64,000 nt of DNA from Agaricus subrufescens. Lineage: Eukaryota; Basidiomycota; Agaricomycetes; Agaricales; Agaricaceae. Location: NCBI GenBank assembly GCA_029945375.1, contig JAQOTE010000018.1:1-64000 (forward strand). The letters are read 5' to 3'. Of the stretch, positions 33,254-43,534 are shown one piece after another; position 1 is the first letter of the stretch, and the number at the start of each line of letters is the position of its first letter. A program made the position numbers and the translations under genes. The notes below the pieces were generated by a model. It had not been told where the DNA came from. It was given only the letters and a program-made list of their open reading frames with translations, and searched no databases.

Positions 33254-34770
33254 TGTATTGCATCTATCTTATCATACCCTAATACACGTTTTTCACCTTA
33301 GTCCAGCAAGTAATGAGATCTGGTAGGATCAATCAGTTCAAGTTTCTTCTGATTTGCTCATATTACCAACCCCCCAGCTCCGGCCTATGCCCCGCTTTTT
33401 CCGGTCACAAGCTGGGGCCTACACCCTGCGCCGCCGACAAGCATTTTGAATGGCGCCCGGTTCGCAGGAGTCAGGATCGGCGGGGACCTTGCCAAGTCAG
33501 GTCTTCAACATTTTCGAGTCTGATCGGTAAGGCTATTTTTATCACTTGCTTTACATATCGCCAGGATTCGCTTTACATATCGCCAGCATGTTCTGTGTCA
33601 AATCGGCAGCGATACTTGCGATTTGTAGGGTGAGTCAGGATTGACAGCATCTTAATGGATTGGGTTTGATTCGTAGAGCAACTTTACCATTAATTCGTTT
33701 CTATTTTTGTGGAACGATTCAGGATCGACGGCCACCTGAAATACTGTAGAGTGAGTCGCAATAGATTTTTCATTTCGGCTGTGTGTTGCAGTTCATATGC
33801 CCGAATTTTGGGTGTTCCAAATTGCTGCTGAGATTGCAATCACAATTACAGTGCTTCCATCCCGGGCGGCTCAAAACTATGGTAGATATATTGTTCCCCT
33901 ACATCGTACTTAGATTGAGACTACATGCTGACAACTACCTAAGTGGGGATGGGGGGGTGTACCGGGGAGGGCGAGAGGTTATGACAACCTCAACAATTTT
34001 GCGGGGGCGATAGCGGCGCACAGGGACAGCGGAGGCGATTGGGGTAGTGACCGGAGCAGTGGGTCCTGGTCCTGATACCGGTATACGCGCAAGTGCGAGC
34101 GCGCATGCAGATGCGAGTGCCAGCCCGTATGCGTGTCCGATTGCCAGTGCCAGTGTAGATGCGAGCGCTGGTGCGAGTGTCGGCGCGACTGTGGGTGGAG
34201 CTGGTGCTGGTGCTGGTGACAAGATACACCGGGCGGGGCGGGAGGGTATGGCGCCACCAAAGTTAGTGCGGCTGCGATGGCGGCGTACATACGCGGTAGC
34301 ATGCGCTGAGCTACCGGTAGCAATGGTAGGTACGGGTGCGTTTGCTGGTGCGCGTGGAATGTGGTCCCCGCCGCCCGAGCCGTCCCTCCTTTGGGAATAT
34401 CGGGTGATTCCTGTACGCCTGGCCTGCGTAGGGTTAAAGCCAGGCGAGTTTCTTCCTGGACCGGCTCTGCAGCTGTTGTTCTTCGGCATGGGAGGGTGAG
34501 GAAATAGAGGAGGGAGGAGACCGTTCTCCGATCTATATATAAGTCGAGGATCACAATCCATCTTTCAGCTAGATCAATCTTTCGGCTATACCCAACAGCT
34601 TGACGAACCGAGGACAGTCTCGCGATCCTATCCAGATCTTGTCTTTCTCCAATATACAATTCTCGTGTTCGAAAGTAAGGAGCGCCCCTTGAGAGTATAC
34701 TTCATTGATTGGAAAACAGCACCAATACCAAGGAACTGTGGACGACGCACTCCAAAGCACCGATATGTGA
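33254..34770. other. repeat-rich intergenic region with Ala/Ser-coding low complexity
   Basis: 34040-34220 is a degenerate hexanucleotide tract (GTGCGAGTGCCAGC-like words) that reads Ala/Ser-rich on the plus strand (34047-34499) and Ala/Pro- or His-rich on the minus. Long open frames on both strands follow from this composition. A direct repeat TTTACATATCGCCAG lies at 33550-33583. I do not call a gene. Confidence 0.45.
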
Positions 34771-35340
34771 TAGCTTGAGTCACATGCCAAAGGTTGCCTT
34801 TCTATTCCGAGCCCCGAGATCATAGATGTGAACAGCTGCCATTCCTAGACTTATGTCAAGCCGATCATTAGCATAGCTTTGCCAGTCCTTTGTCTTCACC
34901 GCGTCTCTCAGTGGCCCGGGAATGGCCAATACGGCCTTCTATGTCATTCGGATATGGACTGGCCACTTTGGCCGCCCATCTCACTGTAGATGAGCAACTC
35001 TTGCCTCTACAGTATTCTCCGTAAATATGGGTCACCCATGAGTATGCTTCCAGCTACGCGCTAATGCACCCTCCACGGCCTGACTTGTGGGGGAAAAATG
35101 GTCCTCAAAGCCGTTTCTTTCTCACACAGTATGTCCACTACCTATTATCTGGCTTACAACCTGCTGACTGGTATTCGCATGTGCTCGCAAGTCCTTTGTC
35201 TTCACCGCGCCTCTCAGTGGCCTCCTCTGTCAGCCGGATATGGATTGGAGGCTGCCCACCTCACTGTAGATGAGCAGCTCTTGCCTCTACGATATTCTCC
35301 GTAAATATGGGTCATCCATGAGTGTGCTACCAGCTATAGG
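34771..35340 (+). repeat. dispersed hairpin repeat family, copy 4, partly duplicated
   Basis: Begins TTGAGTCACATGCC. An inner block (AGTCCTTTGTCTTCACCGCG to ATGGGTCACCCATGAGT) is repeated as a direct copy from about 34890 and again from about 35191. Stem CTGTAGA/TCTACAG is intact at 34984-35012; in the second block one pair is lost (TCTACGA at 35286-35292). Confidence 0.75.
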
Positions 35341-35784
35341 CTAATGATCCCTCTCCCAGTCTCCTCCTCTGGCTGGCATGCCGCCGCCTTTCAGAGACTG
35401 CTGCAGTCCTCAGAGACAGATGTCCGAGATTCTACAGAGTTGCAGTGTGAGTCTGCACCTTTATCCGTCTTATCTTGGTGGCGACTCACCTGTTTTTTCA
35501 CTTATCACAGAGCCGCTCCCACTTCTTCTGAATTGCCGCCATCTCCCTTCAGCCCTGTCAAACAGGCCAAAATAGCAGGCACACTGTGTCAACAGCAGAC
35601 TTCGTCAACCACGCTCTACATCAATGTTGCCACCTTTTCAGCGTAAGTCTGTGCCCTCACCCTTGGCTCTGCGTTCCACCCTCATTTAATGTAGAGCAGG
35701 TTTAGAGTCAGCTAGACTGCTTTCTGCCATGCGACTATTGAGATTTCCGCCCCATGACTGCTGTGATTTCACTAATATATCAGC

Positions 35785-37560
35785 AGGTATGATTCAAGCT
35801 CCCTTTACACTGTCGCTGTCTCCACCAGTAGCAGTTCTGTTGTGCGTGTAACTCAAAGTCACCAGGACCGGTTTCTACATGCGATTTGAGGTGCTTATGT
35901 AAGTTTCCTTGCGCGATTTGTTTGACTATGAAATCAACAGCCAAGATTCATGCCCCTGCTACATTGACGATTCACGCGCCTGCTAGATTGGCACTGTCGC
36001 CACCAGTCACGAATGCGTTCTGCGTGCGATCCCTCAGCTCAAAGTCGGCAGGGCTGGTCTCTGCAGGTGATTATTGCACCTATGAGGCACCGATGTACGT
36101 ATCCTTGATTAGGTTCCTATCCTGAGATTTGATAGTAGAATCAGCAGGCATGATTCAAGCTCCTGCTAGACAGGCGTTGTCCTCACCACTAGCAGCTCTG
36201 TCTTGCGCGCAACTCAAAGTCACCAGGACTGGTTTCTACAAGCAATTTGAGGTACTTATGTAAGTGTCCTTGCCCGATTTGTTTCAAATGCGGAGATTTG
36301 ACTATGAAATCAACAGCCAAGATTCATGCCCCTGCTATATTGACGATTCACGCGCCTGCTAGATTGGCACTGTCGCCACCAGTCACGAATGCATTCTGCG
36401 TGCGATCCCTCAGCTCAAAGTCGGCAGGACTGGTCTCTGCAGGTGATTATTGCACCTGAGGCGCCGATGTACATATCCTTGATTAGGTTCCTATCCTGAG
36501 ATTTGATAGTAGAATCAGCAGGCATGATTCAAGCTCCTGCTAGGCAGGCATTGTCCTCACCACTAGCAGCTCTGTCTTGCGCGCAACTCAAAGTCACCAG
36601 GACTGGTTTCTACACGCGATTTGAGGTACTTATGTAAGTGTCCTTGCCCGATTTGTTTCAAATGTGGAGATTTGACTGTAGAATTGACAGGCATGATTCA
36701 AGCACCTGTTACACTGGTGCCGTCCCCACCACTGGCAGTTTTGTTTTGCGTGCAACCCCTCAAAGTCAGCAGGACCGGTTTCTGCATGTGACGATTGTGG
36801 AAGGCTTATGTAAGTATCCTTGCCCGATTTGTTCCAAATCCTGGGATTTGACTGTAGAATTGACAGGCATGATTCAAGCTCCTGGTATCCCGGCGCTGTT
36901 CCCACCTGTCATGATTTCTTTTCGCGTGCAACGCCTCAACTCCAAGTCGGCGAGATTGTTTTCTAGGTGTGCTCATTACTACACAATTGACAGGCACGAT
37001 TCAAGCTCCTGTTACGCCGGCACTGTCCCTCATAGGCACGATTCCAGTCTACTTCTGAGTCCTCAACCTAAACTCATTGAGACTGGCTTCCGCCTGTGAC
37101 TAGTATGATCTCCGCCGTTATGACCAGCTTATATGCCTGATTTGCTTCAAATGCTGAGATTTAACTGTAGCATTGGCAGGCATGATTCAAATCCCTGTTA
37201 CACCGGCGTTGTCCCCATTCCAGCCCACCAGCAAATCCTCAATCTAAGGTTGGTCAAGATAAAAACCCGAGTATCCTTTGGTTTTTTTCTTGAATGCTGT
37301 GATTTGACTACAGAATAGGCAGGCCTGATTGAAGCTTCTGTTATATTGGTACTGTCCCCATTCCAGTCTGCTTGCAAACCCTCCATCTAAAGTCGGCACT
37401 CTATATATGACTATCACGATTTCTGTGATCAGACTATCATGGAAAGCTTATTTAAGCATTTTTGCCCCATTTGTTTCAAATGCTGTGATCTGACCATAGA
37501 ATTGGCAGGCTTAATTCAAGCTTCTGTTACATTGGCAAGTTTGTTCCATACCTGTGGTGA
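35785..37560 (+). repeat. eleven-unit tandem array with exon/intron-like units
   Basis: The core GGCATGATTCAAGCTCCTG or a close variant recurs near 35785, 35936, 36144, 36310, 36515, 36686, 36862, 36988, 37178, 37320 and 37506, spaced 125-210 bp apart. The first four units form two copies of a roughly 360-bp dimer with very high identity; later units are more diverged. Most units have a short open stretch (for example MIQAPARQALSSPLAAL), then TTATGTAAGTGTCCTTGCCC resembling a donor, and a (A/G)CAG acceptor before the next core. It may be a multiplied exon with its intron, now non-coding. Confidence 0.85.
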
Positions 37561-37597
37561 GATTACGTTCTGCTCTTTGTGTGATTTCTTCCAACAT

Positions 37598-38202
37598 CTA
37601 CTTCCTCCAGGTTCCCTGGACTACTGATTTGTTCCAGAAGGGAGGGAACTGAATTTGGAGGGCAGCCGATTCAATCCAAGAGTCTCTGACTCTGCATATT
37701 TGTGTTTCGATTTGAGTTGCAGATGATGATGGGTCACCCGATGCACTTTTGTCATTACCAGGCATAGAGTAAATATCATCAATGGTACAAAGTTCTTTAA
37801 TAGCGAATATGGGCACTTGGGAGACCAGAGATGACGGTCAAAGCCAATTGGAATATGAGACATTAGTGAGACGGGTGTGTAACAGTACGCGCCGTCATGA
37901 TTTAGTATAGTGAGTTCAGATTGATAACCAAGTTGCACGCCCATGAGATGTTAAAAATAATCTATCATGCTCACCTGATGTTAGGGAGGTGGGTGAGCAG
38001 AGAGTCCGTCTAGTTTTCTCTTTAGTGCCATTGGACTTCTGTAAAAATTTGTCACTGAACTCCAAATTGCTAACTCTATGAGCTTGAACCACCAGAAAAC
38101 GTCGGGCCAGTGGAACTCTGCTTGGAACCAAACCACACAACCGAAAAACTTCCTTGACCCTGTCACCACCAACCAACACCCAAGGGCTATCCTATTTGAC
38201 AA
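37598..38202 (-). pseudogene. degraded hypothetical gene
   Basis: Two gene-like stretches on the minus strand: about 38202-37984 (ending at a GTGAGC donor) and 37944-37598. The second changes frame at about 37815 (FDRHLWSPK in one frame, VPIFAIKELCTIDDIYS in the next); a single added G would join them. No domain recognised. Confidence 0.3.
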
Positions 38203-38379
38203 AGCCGTTTGAAACCTCGTCAGGGGCGGACAATCTCTTGAAGGACCTGGCTAATTTTTCTTCTCCGCCTTTCATCGGTTGTGCAGTTACAGAGATTTCG
38301 GCGAGCAGCTCTCTTGTGTCATCCTAGTTTCACAAAGCTTGGGGAATCTGCTATTTAATAGGGTCAGGATGTGACGTTT

Positions 38380-38930
38380 GTTTTTTCTTGGATATGTCTT
38401 GGGTATTCAATAAGCCAGTTGGGTTATTGAGGCGCTATCTGAATAAATATGTAAGAAAAATATTCAATGTGTATTTAATAAGCCAGCGGTCTTATCAAAA
38501 TATTTTCGAGTAGCAATCAAGATAAGGTTTAAATAAGTCACGTGTAATATTAATAGTATTTTGTGAAACTATTTGTTTATTCTGTCACTTGATAAGTCCT
38601 AAAAACATTCTTAATAATACAAGTGTACAATTGTGTGCAATCTGTGACATAGGTCACAATATAGTCACAATGGTACAACTGCCTTATTTGAATCTGTCAT
38701 TTAAATTATTATTAAATATTGATTTAATAAGACACGTGTCTTATAGTTTCTCCGGACCATATACTTAATAATACACCTGTACATTTTTGACTGTTCTGTG
38801 ACATACATGTCACTTATGTCACAATATCATTTCAATATAGCAGATGCCTTATTTGGGCTGGACGTCAAATAAATATTCAATAAGGGTTCAATAAACCACG
38901 TGTTTTATTGTTTCTCCGGCCCAGTGTATA
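38380..38930. repeat. AT-rich tandem repeat with CACGTG palindromes
   Basis: Imperfect tandem units of about 154-165 bp (landmark TTAATAATAC at 38611 and 38765; TTTCTCCGG follows two of the palindromes). Each contains CACGTG (38539-38544, 38733-38738, 38897-38902) inside a larger palindrome. ATAAGACACGTGTCTTAT at 38727-38744 is perfect over 18 bp, and 38891-38908 has one mismatched pair. CACGTG is the E-box core bound by bHLH factors. The block ends at the 5'-truncated membrane gene. Confidence 0.8.
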
Positions 38931-38944
38931 GATCATAGGGGACT

Positions 38945-39970
38945 CTTTCCCGGTGTCAGAGTCTTTCACGCCAGGCAAGGTGGAGATCAAATGGTTGCCT
39001 GAATCACAGCCTGGTCTGTCATGCATGCTTCTCAATATGATTGCAATTTAAGTATTTTTGCTTCTAGTCCAATGTAATGACAATTTAGAACCTGTACTAA
39101 CTTGCCACGTACCTTCCCCTCTCTCTAGGACCTCACCACATTATCTTATTATTAAGCTCAATTATACGGACCTCTTAGGAACATTCGATGGATTACCACC
39201 ACGAACTAATGCATACCTAGATTTCCCACCTAATCCGGCAAAATATTCTCTCCCTACCACCAATCCAATACCACTGTACCCGGGTTTTCATCTCCTTGGT
39301 ATAACAACTTACTCATTCAAAGACACTTTTGCTGGTACAAGTGATCTTACACTAGGAATACCTCGGGTTCGTAACTCAATTCTTTCCAATTGCTTCTTTC
39401 CACCCGCCTTAGTAACTTACAAGTGACACAGTATACTCGAGAGTTGGTTACAAATATTCAAACTTTGGTTCCAGATCCCGAATTCACAAATGTATTATCG
39501 GATAACACTACTGCAACATTAAGATTGACGTATGCAGGAGGTCCACCTACTATACAACCCTGGTTTGATGTTCAACGACAGCAATCTACTGACTCTGTCC
39601 TCAGCGGATTCGCTGTGCTTGGAGGTGCATGGACCTTTGTTAGCGGTGTGTTTGCAATTTTATTTGGGTGTAAATTGCTCTTAGTTCTTTTTGGTATACA
39701 ACATTTTTTGATACGGTTCTACAGTTGCTGATCAAGTCTTTAAATATAGGGATTAAACCATTATCAATATATGGTCTCATTCACCTGTTTCAACGCCAGA
39801 GGTCCCTTGTAGATGGTGGATATATACTCTCTGCGGAGGAGCAAAGTCGTACTATTGCAGTGTTGCGAGCGCACCTTCTTGATGATGATGACGTGGAAGC
39901 CAATGGGGCCAATAAGGAATGTGATCTAGATGAGGAGCGGAGTCGCCTCAATCAAAGTACTGCAGCCTAG
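38945..39970 (+). pseudogene. 5'-truncated membrane-family paralogue A
   Basis: Only the 3' half of the membrane-protein family gene (compare 43535-45647 and 48554-50702) is present. A partial exon ends at 39013 (VEIKWLPESQP), followed by exons 39068-39366, 39432-39693 (262 nt, exactly as in the other copies) and 39750-39970. It encodes the extracytoplasmic-looking domain (LYPGFHLLGITTYSF, DNTTATLRLTY), a membrane helix (GGAWTFVSGVFAILFGC) and the IKPLSIYGLIHLFQR tail. The first four exons with their membrane helices are missing, replaced by the AT-rich repeat, so expression as a normal product is unlikely. Confidence 0.65.
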
Positions 39971-40557
39971 TCTCTGTTTCATGCGATGCTTTCTTTCTGT
40001 ACCATTGCCCGTCAAGATTAATCAATCGACCATTGCTATTCTTTTGTGAAGAAACTACCACAATGACCACGGAAGACTATGGGCGGGGTTGTATCCGCTG
40101 ACAGTACACCTCAAATTGTGTCTCCCAGATATTCGTAGAAAACAAATAATCAAACAAGATCGTATCTATCCTTTTTCACGCCCAAAGTTTTTGGGCTCAA
40201 TTCATTAGTCACACAAGATCGCATCTATCTATTTTCATGCCTTAAATCTTTGGGCTAAATAACCATGGCGTCATGCCCACCCACTAACCTCTCCTCATTT
40301 GACACCTCTATGGCAAAACTTGCCTGGGTCCTCTTCACCAGCTGGTGCTCCCATGGCAAAACTTCAGGGTGCATCATACTATCTGCCTCACTCATGACAC
40401 ATCAGTCAGCTCATAATCCTCACACGAACACCCAGATGAACAATTGTCTCCTTTTGGTGGTTTACGAGAACTGCTGTTAAGGTCGCATAGGGCCTGCGAG
40501 GAGCCAGACATAATATTCACTAATAAGGAATAACCAGCTCAGTGACCACATAAACGC
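39971..40557. repeat. duplicated 3' flank of membrane paralogue A
   Basis: Matches 45648-46050 downstream of paralogue C: GATGCTTTCTTTC, GGGGTTGT(A/G)TCC(G/A)CTGA, GATCGTATCTATC, TTTGGGCTCAATT and CTCACACAAAC/CACACGAAC blocks occur in the same order. So the duplication unit extended well past the gene. No gene here. Confidence 0.7.
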
Positions 40558-41327
40558 GCCTTAGAACTATTATCTACATCAGCACTTCGAACCGGTGTAT
40601 ATCTGAATTTTTTCCCTCGTCCGTCAGGGGCCCTCTCCCTTGACACGAGAGCAATACAGCTATACCCAGGTTCTCATCTCTTTGATATGATGTTTTACTT
40701 GTTCAGAGACACATTTACTAGTATGAATGATCTCGTACTCGGAATACCTCGAGTGCGTTACCAGTCCTTTTTTCCCGCTTGTTTTACTAAATTACCAGTA
40801 AGACAGTACATTCAAGCACTGATACCAGACCCTGAATACACAAGTTCGCCCTCTGCAAGTACAACTGCAACACTGAGGTTGACTTATCAAGGTGGGGTAC
40901 TTTCCGTACAAGATGTATATGACCTTCAGCAAGAGCAATCCAGCAGCACGGTGTTGGGCGGATTTGCCGTTCTTGGAGGTGCATGGACTTTTGTGAGTGG
41001 CGTATTTTTGACAATATTTGGATGTAACTTACTTTTGGTTCTTTTTGGTAAGTGTCATCTTTCAAGTACGTCTCACAACCGCTGATTGGGGCTCTAAATA
41101 CAGGGATTAAACCACTATCAATATATGGTCTAATTCACCTGATTCAACAACGGAGGTCCCTTGCAGATGCAGGATATACGCTTTCTGCAGAAGAGCAAAG
41201 TCGGACTGTCAGGGTGTTGCAAGAGCACCTTCTTGATGATGATGGTGATGTGGAAGCTGGCGAAGTTGATGAGGAAGGGGACAGAAATGAGGAACGGAGG
41301 CACCTCCATCCCAACATAGCTGCCTGA
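40558..41327 (+). pseudogene. strongly 5'-truncated membrane-family paralogue B
   Basis: Starts abruptly inside the exon equivalent to 44733-45037 (LRTGVYLNFFPRPSG, ending LVLGIPR at 40752), then exons 40807-41047 (21 nt shorter than the family's 262, lacking a seven-residue segment after the initial Tyr) and 41104-41327, ending HPNIAA. Frame is open throughout, but there is no promoter-proximal half. Confidence 0.65.
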
Positions 41328-41889
41328 TCATCATCACTACTTGCCTAGTCTTCGTTTTTTTGTATACTATCGCCCATGGGATCGATTTATCTGCTAGGAC
41401 TACATGCTACCGCAAACATATATCTGAGCCCCTGCCGACCATCAATGACTATTTGTAGGATTCAAAGCGAGCCGACAACACACCTAGAATGCTTTGTTTC
41501 CCAGGTAATCACAAAAGTAGCCGAACATGATCATATTTGTCTACTGTTTAGTGTTTGGCCTTCTTTGATGTTGTCTGCGGTTTTCTCATTGCTTGCGTGT
41601 TAAGCATGCGAAACCATCATAGCCATAGTGTCAGGTGTAAAAGGAGTAGCTGTCATACGCCATTGTCGTCAGATGATGGGCGGAATGAACTTGACGGTTC
41701 ATCATTTTGCATGGTACAGAGTATGAGAAAGATCACGCTAAGTTAAGGGACTGCAGGTGAACAACGGACTGACCATCTCGCGTTTGAGTTTCGTAGTATC
41801 TTGTGACCTAGGTCGTTATCTTGGGGTGGCAGTAATGAATTTATTATATATGGATAACGATAGCAGCACGCAATGATATGACAATAGGT
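41328..41889. other. intergenic
   Basis: No supported gene. Sequence past the paralogue B stop does not obviously repeat the A/C flank. Confidence 0.35.
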
Positions 41890-42560
41890 TTCTTACGTGT
41901 AATCCTCTTCGTCCATACCATCCAAGAAGTAGTTCGTCTCAGCTATAGATCGAGCTTCCCCTTCAGAATTTTCATCAGCGCCCTCAGCTTTCGTGGCTCA
42001 CCTCGCGCGTTGGCCTTTTCACAATGTTCATTGGATAGCCCTGTCTTGAAACCTTGAACCATGGCTCGACACGCCTCGAGGTTGCGTCAGTTAAGTGCAG
42101 CCGTTTGTTCAGCACCTCCGTCTTCCACAGATCATTGGGCGCAAAGTCGACTGGACGCGGCACCATGCCCTTTTACTCTCTCATGAGGTGCGCCCATGAC
42201 TCCATTGCTTGTATTTGTCTGAGCTTGAACACGTGTGTCTTGCCCTCCATAAGAGCCCTGACCTCGTCGAAGAGACAGCGGATGAGGTGGATCAGGCGGA
42301 GCATCGTGATAGAGCCCGCGTTCTTGGCGTAGTGGAAGTGGATGAGACGGTGGTGATAGACTCCAATTGCGTCAGCCTCCTCGTCTGTGTCTATACCGTC
42401 AGTCGAGCAGGCTGGGTCTGACAAGGCGGAAATCATAGGGGATGATGGGCGAGGGTGGTCTGACTGTGCGCGTGAGAAAGTGACGTACATGGCCTCTTCT
42501 GCCTTCGTCGTCGCGCCCATCCTCTCTTCTATCATCGGCATCATAGAGGATCATGCGGCC
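41890..42560 (-). pseudogene. degraded minus-strand gene, copy 1
   Basis: Homologous to 46224-46790. Recognisable pieces: MMPMIEERMGATTKAEEAM, EEADAIGVYHHRLIHF, RCLFDEVRALMEGK, NDLWKTEVLNKRLHLTD, and near the 3' end ARSIAET-like sequence preceding a Met-Asp-Glu-rich end at about 41900. Pieces fall in different frames, so the copy is broken. Family not recognised. Confidence 0.45.
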
Positions 42561-43534
42561 TAACCCTTGAGATGCCAAATGTGATTGATGGACGAAAGAT
42601 GATACCGGGATGATACTATAGGGATGAACAGTTCCCTACTTAACGTTCATTGGTGCGCATGACTCCAAGGGTCGTGTCTGATTAGAACAGATTATTTCAA
42701 TTAGAAGCTCTGTTAGGTTTATCTTGAGCTTTGAATTGTGCTCATCACCAGCTCATCACTCATCTTTATCTATGAGAGAGGAATGTGTTAGAGATAACAA
42801 CATATATCGGGTTCTTATTGGGACTCTGATTGATGTCAGAGATACTCCACACCTATTGCTTAGTTGCAATCAGATCCAAGGATTGCGTCGACATTTACTG
42901 CATTTCGTCTACAGTGATTGTTTCCGATTCTCTGGAGGGAACCATGCACAATGCATTACATTTTGATCGTCGTCGTTACTTGTAATCATACAAATTCACT
43001 GCAACCTCCAGATTATAAGAGCAAAAATGATTTAATTGTTGATTCGGCGGCAGCATGATACTGGTCGAACTTCCCCATTAAGTATCTATGGTGAATGGTA
43101 CATGATGTTGGTTGTCAACGAAAAGGGCGAGGGCAGGATATTCTCGTCGGTCAGGCAAATGTTAAGCTAAAGAGGACATGACAGATTATCTTGTGAGGTT
43201 CTGCCAGTGACTAGTATATCTGCTCAAAGACCATGCTTACAAGGGCCACTCCGATTTCTATTCTCAAAAAATAAATACTTGGTCTTTTAATTTTGAATGT
43301 TGGTTTATTGGTAACATGATGGTCATGTGATTGATGAGCGAGAGGTGGTTCTGTTCCAGGTTGACTGTGCAACCCATAAATTGAAGGACTAACGTCAAAA
43401 AGTTGATGTTACTTAATCCCCGCTATTACACTCATTGCATACCGTTATCCCCAGCAACCTCTTTTACCCTTTCCTCATTGTCATTCTTGCTTCTTTGCTT
43501 CGCACATATCAGAACTCGCTCTAGTTGCTTCCCA
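42561..43534. other. intergenic, upstream of paralogue C
   Basis: No gene supported. 43440-43510 is CT-rich (CCTCTTTTACCCTTTCCTC), typical of the region just upstream of fungal genes, and lies directly before the ATG at 43535. Confidence 0.4.

Noticed and set aside
33979..34659. 226-codon minus-strand protein and its antisense partners
   Set aside because: Frames are open on both strands only because of the hexanucleotide composition.
35785..37560. CRISPR array
   Set aside because: Units are 125-210 bp, diverge gradually and have no constant repeat with unique spacers; the organism is eukaryotic.
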